A stretch of DNA of 64,000 nt from Dongshaea marina (lineage in GTDB: Bacteria > Pseudomonadota > Gammaproteobacteria > Enterobacterales > Aeromonadaceae), in the NCBI RefSeq assembly GCF_003072645.1, contig NZ_CP028897.1, positions 3,237,658-3,301,657 on the forward strand, written 5' to 3'. This document shows positions 18,713 through 28,052 of this stretch, one piece after another. The translations under genes and the position numbers were made by a program. The notes under the pieces are model-generated. The model was given only the letters and a program-made list of their open reading frames with translations. It was not told the DNA's origin and ran no database searches. Within the stretch, counting starts at the first letter, position 1, and each line of letters begins with the position of its first letter.

Positions 18713-20752
18713 ATGTCCTATCAGACACAGCAAATTCGGAACATAGCCCTGCTCGGTCATACCGGCAGCGGCAAAACCAGCCTAACTGAGGCAATTCTCT
18801 ATGCAGCGGGGGCCTGCGACAGTAAAGGAGAATTGCAACGCGGCACCACGCTCTCAGACTTTACCCCCCAGGAAAAACAACACCTTCACTCCCTTGAACC
18901 CAGCATGCTAAACCTCGACTACGAGGGTAACCATATCAACCTTCTGGATACTCCCGGACTCCCAGACTTCTTTGGACGTTCCCTGAGTGTTCTGCCCGCG
19001 GTTGAGACCGTTGCCCTGGTGGTGCATGCCCAAAAGGGTTGTGAAGCGATCACCGACCGCGCCTTTGCTCAGCTCAAAGAACAAAACAAGTGCGGAATGA
19101 TCATCATCAACCAGCTGGACAGTGAAGGAGTGGATCCTGAGGCGATTCTGGCAAGCCTGCAGGAGCGATTTGAAGTGCCCTGCCTGCCGTTAAACCTGCC
19201 CTCTGCCGATCTTTCCAGGGTCATCGATTGCTTCTTTGAGCCCGACTATGACGCAGACACCGCTTTCTCTTCAATTCAGGATGCACACGATGCACTGGTC
19301 GACCAGGTGGTCGAAGAGGATGATGAACTGATGGAGCTCTACCTGGAGCAGGGTGAGAGTCTCTCCCCCGAGCAGTTGCATGAGCCCTTCGAAAAAGCGC
19401 TGCGCCGTCGCCATATGCTTCCGGTCTGCTTTACTTCTGCCACCGGCGAAATTGGTATTCAGGAACTTTTGACCATCTTCAGCAAGCTTCTGCCTAACCC
19501 TCTGGAAGCCAACCCCCCAGCCTTTGTCAAAGGATGGGGCGAGAAAGCCAAGCCGGTAGAGGTGACTCCTGACCCACAAAAACACCTGCTGGCTCATGTA
19601 TTTAAGATCACTGTTGATCCATTCATCGGCCGCCTTGGAGTATTCCGGGTCCACCAGGGCACCATGACCAATGGCGAGCGGGTCTTTATCAGTGAAGAGC
19701 GTAAACCGATTAAGATAGGACACCTTCTCAAGCTCCAGGGTGGTAAACAACTGGAAGTTCCCAAGGCGATCCCGGGAGATATCTGTGCACTGGCGAAGAT
19801 CGATGCTCTGGAGGTGAATGTTATTTTGCATGACAGCCACGAAGAGGATGAGTATCACATGCCGGATCTCAGCCTTCCCGATCCCTTGTATGGGCTGGCG
19901 GTCAAGGCGACCAAGCGCGGCGATGAGCAGAAGATCACCGAAGTGCTGCACAAGCTTGCAGCCGAAGATCCAAGTCTTCGGATCTCACAAAATGAGCAGG
20001 CGAATGAGACCATACTCAACGGTCTGGGGGAGATGCATCTTAAGATAGTTCTGGAAAAAGCCAAAGATCTCTACAACCTGGATATAGATACAGATAAACC
20101 CTCGGTCGCCTACCGTGAGACTATCTCCAGTAAGGCTGAAGGCCACCATCGCCATAAGAAGCAGACCGGGGGGGCCGGACAGTTTGGTGAGGTGTTCCTG
20201 AGAATCGAGCCGCTGCCCCGTGGCGAAGGCTTTGTGTTTGAAAGTGCTGTCGTTGGAGGCTCCATTCCGAGTCAATTTATCCCGGCCGTTGAAAAAGGAG
20301 TCCGCGAAGTGCTGGGCGAAGGTGCCGTCGCCGGCTACCCGCTGCAGGATGTGAAGGTCATTGTCTATGATGGCAAGCATCATCCGGTCGACTCAAAAGA
20401 GATAGCCTTTGTCAGTGCCGGCAAAAAAGCGTTTCTCAATGCGATCGAGCAAGCCCGCCCCGTGGTTCTCGAGCCGATCGTCAAAATGCTGGTGAGCGTC
20501 CCGGCTGAAAATGTCGGAGACATCACGGGCGATTTGGCCTCGATGCGCGGTATTGTCTGTGGTAGTAATTCTCAGCCCAATAACCGGGTCGAAGTCGAAG
20601 CTGAAGCTCCCCTGGCGAACCTGGATGACTATGCAACCCGCCTTAAGGCGATGACCGGTGGCGAAGGCGAGTTCAGTGTGACCTTCAGCCGTTATGAAGC
20701 CGTTCCGGCGCAGATCCAGCAGCAGCTTACCGCTGAGCCTGAGTGCGCTTAA
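18713..20752 (+). CDS. Elongation factor G-like GTPase (FusA2 type)
   Basis: 679 residues from ATG 18713, which follows AGGAGGG; an upstream in-frame start (18647) is unsupported. All EF-G domains appear present. In the G domain the P-loop is GHTGSGKTS, G3 is DTPGLPDF and G4 is NQLD instead of NKMD. The switch I RGIT motif of true EF-G is missing (LHSLEPS instead). Domain IV is HHRHKKQTGGAGQFGEV, then VGGSIPSQFIPAVEKGV. These changes match the EF-G-like paralogues (such as mycobacterial FusA2) whose role is not the standard translocase. Confidence 0.88.
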   Translation: MSYQTQQIRNIALLGHTGSGKTSLTEAILYAAGACDSKGELQRGTTLSDFTPQEKQHLHSLEPSMLNLDYEGNHINLLDTPGLPDFFGRSLSVLPAVETVALVVHAQKGCEAITDRAFAQLKEQNKCGMIIINQLDSEGVDPEAILASLQERFEVPCLPLNLPSADLSRVIDCFFEPDYDADTAFSSIQDAHDALVDQVVEEDDELMELYLEQGESLSPEQLHEPFEKALRRRHMLPVCFTSATGEIGIQELLTIFSKLLPNPLEANPPAFVKGWGEKAKPVEVTPDPQKHLLAHVFKITVDPFIGRLGVFRVHQGTMTNGERVFISEERKPIKIGHLLKLQGGKQLEVPKAIPGDICALAKIDALEVNVILHDSHEEDEYHMPDLSLPDPLYGLAVKATKRGDEQKITEVLHKLAAEDPSLRISQNEQANETILNGLGEMHLKIVLEKAKDLYNLDIDTDKPSVAYRETISSKAEGHHRHKKQTGGAGQFGEVFLRIEPLPRGEGFVFESAVVGGSIPSQFIPAVEKGVREVLGEGAVAGYPLQDVKVIVYDGKHHPVDSKEIAFVSAGKKAFLNAIEQARPVVLEPIVKMLVSVPAENVGDITGDLASMRGIVCGSNSQPNNRVEVEAEAPLANLDDYATRLKAMTGGEGEFSVTFSRYEAVPAQIQQQLTAEPECA

Positions 20753-20758
20753 CCATCA

Positions 20759-20780
20759 AGGGGAAGCTATGGCTTCCCCT
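20759..20780 (+). terminator. Hairpin after EF-G-like gene
   Basis: AGGGGAAGC (20759-20767) and GCTTCCCCT (20772-20780) form a 9-bp stem with loop TATG, followed by CCTCTCTTATTC. It begins 6 nt after the stop. The T-tract is interrupted, so it is moderate as an intrinsic terminator. Confidence 0.5.
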
Positions 20781-21150
20781 CCTCTCTTATTCGCCCGTGC
20801 TGACTCACATTTCGATTGGTATAACCCTTCAGCCTTAACCGCTTTTGATATTTGTGTTGTTGCAGCTTCGTCAGCCTCGGATTAAATTTCTCCGGTAACG
20901 CTTCCGACTCGGTGCCACCGCGATAAAACAGCAGGTAGTAGGTGTCTAAGGTTAACGTCGCGGGAAAGCGAGCAATTTTTCCCTCCAAGGTCTGCTGTAA
21001 TCCCTGGTACCAGGGCATGAAGTGAGATGTGAGCTGGATGATGACACAAGCTTGAGCATAGTCAGGCTGGTACTTATTGCCTGTGCCACACAGCTTGCTT
21101 AGGATAGATGGAACCCGATTGAAACTAAGGAGCTCCCATTGATTCGACAA
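20767..21150 (-). CDS. Unrecognised ORF, 127 aa
   Basis: Open frame filling the gap between the EF-G-like and GNAT genes on the opposite strand. I do not recognise it. Points for: good aromatic and hydrophobic mix (LTLDTYYLLFYRGGTES) and a basic end (QQHKYQKRLRLKGYTNRN). Points against: the only early start is TTG 21150, it overlaps the GNAT start by 12 bp, and its last codons lie in the hairpin at 20759-20780. Could be a gene remnant or chance frame. Confidence 0.3.
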   Translation of the reverse strand: MSNQWELLSFNRVPSILSKLCGTGNKYQPDYAQACVIIQLTSHFMPWYQGLQQTLEGKIARFPATLTLDTYYLLFYRGGTESEALPEKFNPRLTKLQQHKYQKRLRLKGYTNRNVSQHGRIREEGKP

Positions 21151-21633
21151 GCCGAGATAAAAGATGCCCCCCAGCTATTAGATCTGTTCAGCACTCTGGA
21201 TAGTGAGAGTGACTTCATGCTCTATGAAGCGGGAGAGCGCTCCACCACCCTTGAGCAGCAACAAGGGATCCTTGAGAACTTCTCCCGCTGTGAAGAAGAT
21301 GTGATGCTGGTCTGTGAACAGGAAGAGCTGATCCTGGGCTTTATCGTCGGCATCGGTGGAAAGGCCAATAAAAACCGCCACTGTACCTATCTTGCGATGG
21401 GAGTAAAGGCAAGCCATAGCGGTCAGGGAATCGGCTATCAACTTCTGCAGGCCTTGCAGGAGTGGGCTCAACAGAGACGGTGCCACCGGATCGAACTGAC
21501 AGTTGTCGCCAATAATCAAAGAGCGATTGATCTGTATAAAAGATCTGGCTTTGAGGCAGAAGGTGTCAAACGAGACGCACTGAAAATCAGGGGACAGTTT
21601 GTTGACGAGATCTATATGTCCAAGCTGCTTTAG
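21139..21633 (+). CDS. GNAT family N-acetyltransferase
   Basis: 164 residues. The acetyl-CoA binding motif A is MGVKASHSGQGIGYQLLQAL (Q/R-x-x-G-x-G/A as GQGIG), then RIELTVVANNQRAIDLYKRSGF (motif B). Start is TTG 21139 with AAGGAG 7 nt upstream, giving MIRQAEIKD; no ATG alternative fits. Substrate unknown. Confidence 0.85.
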   Translation: MIRQAEIKDAPQLLDLFSTLDSESDFMLYEAGERSTTLEQQQGILENFSRCEEDVMLVCEQEELILGFIVGIGGKANKNRHCTYLAMGVKASHSGQGIGYQLLQALQEWAQQRRCHRIELTVVANNQRAIDLYKRSGFEAEGVKRDALKIRGQFVDEIYMSKLL

Positions 21634-21901
21634 TCTGATGCTTCAGCGACACAAGCCAACCCTCTCGACCCCAGCTGACCTCGTTGCTGCCTTCAGGGCC
21701 TTTTATCGGGTGCTGTCCCAGCCTTTTCTCTTTAACAATGCCTCTTGGGCGGGGCATTTTTTAAAAGCAAAAATTGGCCTTTTGCTCCGAATAGGTCTAA
21801 AAAAAGATCATGAGGATTGAATTCAAACGGGCCTAATTACCCAACGCGGGGCTGCAACAATTTGTTATGCCGCGTGCAGCGAAACAGGAGCCAGTCATCA
21901 T
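21634..21901 (+). terminator. Intergenic stretch ending in a rho-independent terminator (21737-21762)
   Basis: AATGCC (21737-21742) and GGCATT (21753-21758) form the stem base, followed by TTTTTT. About 100 nt (21634-21736) lie between the GNAT stop and this terminator, so either the GNAT mRNA has a long 3' UTR or a small RNA ends here. I see no known RNA family. Confidence 0.6.
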
Positions 21902-22165
21902 ATGAAATCTCAAGTTGAACTGATCGGCAAAAAGATCCGAACCATACGCGAAACCATGGGGTTGAGTCGGCCAAAATTTGCAGAATTGCTGGATATTCCT
22001 CCAACCACACTCAAAAATTATGAGTTGGGTTACAGGGAAGTCGGTGGTGCGTTCCTGGTCGCATTTGGCCACAATGCCAAGCTTCACCCCTTCACCCTTT
22101 GGCTGGTTTCTGACAAGACAGCGCCAGAAATTGGGCAGATAAGCCCGGACGATTATCAGGAATAG
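21902..22165 (+). CDS. Small XRE-family helix-turn-helix protein
   Basis: 87 residues, almost entirely one HTH_XRE domain: LIGKKIRTIRETMGLSRPKF, AELLDIPPTTLKNYELGYRE, then a short tail. ATG 21902 has GGAG about 10 nt upstream. No toxin or phage gene is adjacent, so target and role are unknown. A strong terminator follows directly. Confidence 0.75.
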   Translation: MKSQVELIGKKIRTIRETMGLSRPKFAELLDIPPTTLKNYELGYREVGGAFLVAFGHNAKLHPFTLWLVSDKTAPEIGQISPDDYQE

Positions 22166-22174
22166 CTTACAAGG

Positions 22175-22199
22175 AGCCGCTCCAACGAGCGGCTTTTTT
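22175..22199 (+). terminator. Rho-independent terminator after XRE gene
   Basis: AGCCGCT (22175-22181), loop CCAACG, AGCGGCT (22188-22194), then a run of six T. A textbook terminator 10 nt after the XRE stop. Confidence 0.85.
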
Positions 22200-22242
22200 A
22201 TGCCCGGAGTTCCCTTTGACAAGCTGACAACCGGGCAACACC

Positions 22243-23576
<1,334 letters not shown>

Positions 23577-23957
23577 ATGAGTGCCTTCCATTCCGGAGTG
23601 ATGATTGGACTCTTTGCCCTGATCTCGGTTGGTATCATCATAGCTATGCTGATGCTCAATCGCTTTTTGGGTAATTTCTATCGTCAACAGCAGCACGACA
23701 ACGATTTGCCGTTTGAGAGTGGCCTGCTTCCCTCTGGCTCCACCCAGCGTCATTTCTCGGTGAGTTACTACCTGATTGCTGCAGCCTTCCTGATCTTTGA
23801 ATTGGAAGCAGCAATCTTGTGGGCCTGGGCCATCGACTACTGGAGTCTGGGGATCTCGGGCGTCATCGCAGCCATTGTGTTTATGGTGATCCTGCTGTTA
23901 GGACTTGTCTATCTGATCCGCAAAGGTGCATTTAATTTTGGAGGACGCCTGTCGTGA
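23577..23957 (+). CDS. nuoA: NADH-quinone oxidoreductase subunit A
   Basis: Membrane subunit of proton-pumping complex I. 126 residues, three transmembrane helices (about 8-28, 64-86, 92-114). [14 protein letters not shown] in the first loop is the conserved NuoA segment (FESG). ATG 23577 follows GGAGGAG. First of thirteen nuo genes; overlaps nuoB by 4 bp (GTGA). Confidence 0.95.
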   Translation: MSAFHSGVMIGLFALISVGIIIAMLMLNRFLGNFYRQQQHDNDLPFESGLLPSGSTQRHFSVSYYLIAAAFLIFELEAAILWAWAIDYWSLGISGVIAAIVFMVILLLGLVYLIRKGAFNFGGRLS

Positions 23958-24508
23958 ATGTAATGAGTAATGAAATTCCAGTACAGGATGCCACTGGTTC
24001 GCAAAAAGATGGAATGTTCAGCAGCATCGTCGGCAAGCTGGATGATATGGTAGCCTGGTGTCGTAACTACTCCCTGTGGCCATATAACTTCGGTACCTCC
24101 TGCTGCTTTGTTGAGATGATGACAGCAGCAACCCCACGCTACGATATGGCCCGCTTTGGCTGTGAGGTCCTGCGTGGCTCCCCGCGCCAGAGTGATGTGC
24201 TTATCACCGCCGGAACCTGCTTTGTCAAGATGGCTCCGCTAATGCGCCACATCTATGATCAGATGCTGGAGCCTAAATGGGTGATCTCCATGGGCTCCTG
24301 CTCCAACTCGGGAGGCATGTACGATACCTATAGCGTGGTCCAGGGGGTCGATAAGATACTGCCAGTCGATATCTATATCCCGGGCTGTCCACCCCGTCCC
24401 GAAGCTCTGCTTGAAGGGCTGCTACTGCTGCAAAAGCATGTGAAAGAGAACCCGGTTCCGGTACTTGCCAAAGATAGAAAACCTCTGGGACTGGAGGTGA
24501 AACTATGA
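23954..24508 (+). CDS. nuoB: NADH-quinone oxidoreductase subunit B
   Basis: Peripheral-arm subunit that carries the terminal Fe-S cluster N2 next to the quinone site. 184 residues. N2 ligands are seen in [30 protein letters not shown] and [10 protein letters not shown]. The start is GTG 23954, with GGAGGA 8 nt upstream; ATG 23963 is an alternative. Overlaps nuoC by 4 bp. Confidence 0.95.
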   Translation: MNVMSNEIPVQDATGSQKDGMFSSIVGKLDDMVAWCRNYSLWPYNFGTSCCFVEMMTAATPRYDMARFGCEVLRGSPRQSDVLITAGTCFVKMAPLMRHIYDQMLEPKWVISMGSCSNSGGMYDTYSVVQGVDKILPVDIYIPGCPPRPEALLEGLLLLQKHVKENPVPVLAKDRKPLGLEVKL

Positions 24509-26214
24509 TGGATGAGTTAATTAGGACCCTCTCTGAGCGTTTTACAGCCAAGCCATATTCATACTCCTATCAGGGTGCTCCCTGTGTAGTGGTCCCGGTC
24601 AGCGAGATCCACAAAACACTGCGCTACCTGCGTGATGAGGCAACGCCGCGCTTTAGCATGCTGCTGGATCTCTCAGCCATCGATGAATCTGAGCGAGGGC
24701 TGGCTCAGGGATTCAGCCTCTTCTATCACCTGCTCAGTATCGAGACCAACCAGTTTTTTACGGTGCGAGTCAGCCTTGAAAACAATCTGATTGAGATCCC
24801 TTCTGCCAGTAACATCTGGCCTGCGGCCGACTGGTATGAGCGCGAAGTCTACGATATGTTCGGACTGCGTTTTGCCAACCATCCCAATATGCGACGGATC
24901 CTGCTTCCCGATTACTGGCTGGGACACCCGCTGCGTAAGTGTGAAGAGGGGCGTGCCACCCAGCGTCCGGATCCCTGTGGCTTTGATGCCGAATCCCTCA
25001 AGAAGATCCTGGGCACCTACAACCATGGGCGCACAGATCAGACCGATGACGGACGCACCATAGTCAACATAGGACCGAACCACCCGGGAACCGACGGGGT
25101 GATCCGCCTGATCCTCAAGCTCAAGGGTGAAACCATCACAGAGATGGATCAGGAGATTGGCTACCATCACCGTGGCGCGGAGAAGGTTGCGGAAAATCAC
25201 ACCTATCACAACTATATCCCCTACACCAACCGAATTGATTACCTGGGTGGTGCCGCCGGTGAGCTTCCCTATGTGCTGGCCTGTGAGCAGCTGGCAGGGA
25301 TCAATGTCTCGGATCGTGCCCAAACCATCCGGGTGATGATCGCCGAGATCTTCCGGGTCTGTTCACACCTGGTGTGGATCGGTAGCTTCGGCCACAACCT
25401 GGGAGCCATGGGTCCCGCCTTCTATACCTTCCTGGAGCGGGAGAAGCTGTTCCACATCATAGAGCTCATCTGTGGTGGACGGATGCACCCCGCCTTCTTC
25501 CGAATTGGCGGCGTTGCTCAGGATCTGCCCCAGGGCTGGTTCGAAGATGTGATGAAGAGCTGTGACGCGGTCGAAAAGCGCCTTCCCGAGCTCGAAGCTT
25601 TGACCCTCAAGGCGAAGATCTTCCAGATCAGAACCCGTGGGGTGGCCGCCTATACCAAACAGCAGGCCCTGGACTGGAGCCTGACTGGTCCTAACCTGCG
25701 AGCAGCCGGCTTTGACTATGATCTGCGTAAGCAGCGCCCCTACTCGGGTTATGAGAACTACGAGTTCGAGGTCCCAACCGCGGACAAGAGCGATGCCTAT
25801 AACCGCACCGTTCTGCGCTTTGAAGAGATCCGCCAGAGCCTGAGTATTATTCGCCAGGCGGCACGCAACATGCCGGAGGGCTCAATCCTCTCCGATAACG
25901 CACCGCGCTACAGTCTGGCCCGCAAAGAGGATGCCCTGCAGGATATTGAAACCCTGATCCACCACTTCATCGAGTGTGGTCGCGGCCTCAAGTTCCCGGC
26001 CGGCGAAAGCTTCTTTGCCACAGAAACATCCAAGGGGATCACCGGCTATACGGTGGTCAGTGATGGCTCAGCCAACCCCTACCGAGTTCGCATTCGTACC
26101 CCATCTTTTGCTCACTTCCAGTCGGTCAAGGCCGCAGGCGAAGGTGATGTTCTGGGGAATGTGATCTGTTTGATCAGTTCTATCGACTATGTACTGGCGG
26201 ATATTGACCGTTAA
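24505..26214 (+). CDS. nuoC: NADH-quinone oxidoreductase subunits C and D, fused
   Basis: 569 residues. The NuoC part is about residues 1-180 ([20 protein letters not shown]), followed by a linker and the NuoD part ([47 protein letters not shown]-terminal [11 protein letters not shown]). NuoD forms much of the quinone-binding cavity. The NuoCD fusion is the enterobacterial type. ATG 24505 overlaps nuoB. Confidence 0.95.
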   Translation: MMDELIRTLSERFTAKPYSYSYQGAPCVVVPVSEIHKTLRYLRDEATPRFSMLLDLSAIDESERGLAQGFSLFYHLLSIETNQFFTVRVSLENNLIEIPSASNIWPAADWYEREVYDMFGLRFANHPNMRRILLPDYWLGHPLRKCEEGRATQRPDPCGFDAESLKKILGTYNHGRTDQTDDGRTIVNIGPNHPGTDGVIRLILKLKGETITEMDQEIGYHHRGAEKVAENHTYHNYIPYTNRIDYLGGAAGELPYVLACEQLAGINVSDRAQTIRVMIAEIFRVCSHLVWIGSFGHNLGAMGPAFYTFLEREKLFHIIELICGGRMHPAFFRIGGVAQDLPQGWFEDVMKSCDAVEKRLPELEALTLKAKIFQIRTRGVAAYTKQQALDWSLTGPNLRAAGFDYDLRKQRPYSGYENYEFEVPTADKSDAYNRTVLRFEEIRQSLSIIRQAARNMPEGSILSDNAPRYSLARKEDALQDIETLIHHFIECGRGLKFPAGESFFATETSKGITGYTVVSDGSANPYRVRIRTPSFAHFQSVKAAGEGDVLGNVICLISSIDYVLADIDR

Positions 26215-26232
26215 GGGACGCCGGAGGAATCA

Positions 26233-26784
26233 ATGACTTTAAACGAACAAGAGATTGAACATCTCAAAGAACATATTGGGCATTATCCCGAGCCGCGTGC
26301 CGGCGCTATCTACTGCCTTTACTTTGTTCAGGATAAATATGGTTACATCCCGCGAGAAAGCATGGATGAGGTGGGCGAGCTGACCGGCCTCTCTCCTGTG
26401 CAGCTCGATGAGATCATCACCTTCTACACCCTGTTGCGCCGCCGCCCGGTTGGACGCAACCTGATCCGGGTCTGTACCAATATCTCCTGCCACACCCGTG
26501 GCGCTAAAGAGGTGCTGGCCGCAGCCCAGGAACAATCCGGGGTGCCACTGGGTGAGATCAGTGAAGATGGCTCGGTGACGGTTCTGCCAAGCATCTGTCT
26601 TGGATTGTGTGATCGCGCCCCGGCCGCTCTGGTCAATGATGATGAGGTGCTGGGCGAGCTGACCCCGGACAAGATCCGTGACGAAATGGCCCGCTACGTT
26701 TCCCAGGCGATGAACTCCACCGAAGCAAGTGCCAACGGGCGTCTCATTGCGACTCTCAAGCCCCAATCACAGGAGCCGAAGTAA
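26233..26784 (+). CDS. nuoE: NADH-quinone oxidoreductase subunit E
   Basis: Thioredoxin-like [2Fe-2S] subunit (cluster N1a) of the NADH-input module. 183 residues; ligands in VCTNISCHTRG and SICLGLCDRAPAAL. ATG 26233 has GGAGG upstream. Its last base overlaps the nuoF start (TAATG). Confidence 0.95.
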   Translation: MTLNEQEIEHLKEHIGHYPEPRAGAIYCLYFVQDKYGYIPRESMDEVGELTGLSPVQLDEIITFYTLLRRRPVGRNLIRVCTNISCHTRGAKEVLAAAQEQSGVPLGEISEDGSVTVLPSICLGLCDRAPAALVNDDEVLGELTPDKIRDEMARYVSQAMNSTEASANGRLIATLKPQSQEPK

Positions 26785-28052
26785 TGGAGCCGATTCTTTC
26801 TCGCAATTTTGATCAAAAGACCCCGCTGGATCTGGCCGGCTTTCGTGATCGGGGCGGCTATGCAAGCCTCAACAATATCCTGGGACGCCCTCGGGATGAG
26901 CTGCTCCAGGAGGTTAAAGACTCTGGCCTTCGTGGTTGTGGTGGTGCCGGTTTCCCAACGGGCGTGAAGTGGGGATTTCTGGCCAAAGATGCCCCACACC
27001 CAGTCTATCTTGTGATCAACCTGGATGAATCCGAACCCGGCTCCTGTAAGGACCGTCAGATCCTGTATCGCGATCCCCATACCATCATCGAGGGGGTGAT
27101 CGCCTCAGCCTATGTGCTGGATGCCGATAAAGCCTTCGTGTTTGTGCGTGGTGAGTATCGTAGCGGCGCTGAAGGCCTTGAAAAAGCGGTTCAGGAAGCC
27201 CGTGAAGCCGGATATCTTGGCAAAAACATTCTCGGCTCTGGTTACTCCCTGGATATCGATGTCCACCTGAGCGCCGGTCGCTACATCTGTGGTGAGGAAA
27301 CAGCGCTGCTCAACGCCCTTGAGGGACGCCGCGGTAACCCACGTTCCAAGCCTCCTTTCCCCATCGTCAGCGGTCTGTGGGGACAGCCCACGGTTGTCAA
27401 CAACGTCGAAACCGTCAGCCATGTTCCCTATATCCTGACCAAGGGGGCCGACTGGTTCAAAGGCCAGGGGATCAATGGCGGAACCGGCACCCATATCTAT
27501 CAGGTGTCCGGCTGTGTCAACAAGCCTGGCACCTTCGAACTACCCATGGGTACCACCGCCCGTGAGCTTATCTATGAGCATGCCGGTGGCCTGCGCGAAG
27601 GACGGGAGCTGGTCGCCTTCCAGCCTGGTGGAACCTCCACCCCCTTCATGCTGCCCGAGCACCTGGATATCCCACTGACCTGGGATGGTCCTTCCTCGGT
27701 TGGATCGCGGCTTGGAACCGGTGGTCTTATCGTAATGGATGACAGCATCTGCCCCATCGACTACCTGATCAACGTGGTGGACTTCTATGCCATGGAGTCT
27801 TGCGGCTTCTGTACCCCGTGCCGGGATGGCCTGCCCTACCTGGTTCATGTGATGAAGAAGTTCGAAGAGGGCACCGCCACCGATAAGGATCTGGCGCTGG
27901 TCGAGGAGCTGTGTGACACCATCTTCCCGAGTACCCACTGTGCTCATGCTCCCGGTGCGGTAATGCCGGTTCAGGGAGCCCTCAAGCAGTTCCGCCATGT
28001 CTTTGAAGCACACATCAAGAATCAGTGCTGCACCCTGCAAGGAGGTCAGTGA
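26784..28052 (+). CDS. nuoF: NADH-quinone oxidoreductase subunit F
   Basis: Flavin and NADH-binding subunit, 422 residues. GLRGCGGAGFPTGVKW is the NADH/FMN loop and GRYICGEETALLNALEGRRG the flavin site. Cluster N3 ligands are in ESCGFCTPCRDGLPY and THCAHAPGAV. The stop overlaps the nuoG ATG region by one base. Confidence 0.96.
   Translation: MEPILSRNFDQKTPLDLAGFRDRGGYASLNNILGRPRDELLQEVKDSGLRGCGGAGFPTGVKWGFLAKDAPHPVYLVINLDESEPGSCKDRQILYRDPHTIIEGVIASAYVLDADKAFVFVRGEYRSGAEGLEKAVQEAREAGYLGKNILGSGYSLDIDVHLSAGRYICGEETALLNALEGRRGNPRSKPPFPIVSGLWGQPTVVNNVETVSHVPYILTKGADWFKGQGINGGTGTHIYQVSGCVNKPGTFELPMGTTARELIYEHAGGLREGRELVAFQPGGTSTPFMLPEHLDIPLTWDGPSSVGSRLGTGGLIVMDDSICPIDYLINVVDFYAMESCGFCTPCRDGLPYLVHVMKKFEEGTATDKDLALVEELCDTIFPSTHCAHAPGAVMPVQGALKQFRHVFEAHIKNQCCTLQGGQ

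Noticed and set aside
21655-21735. Possible signal recognition particle RNA on the minus strand
   Set aside because: GGCCCTGAAGGCAGCA is only loosely like the GGTCCGGAAGGAAGCAGCC core, and no long base-paired rod is formed.
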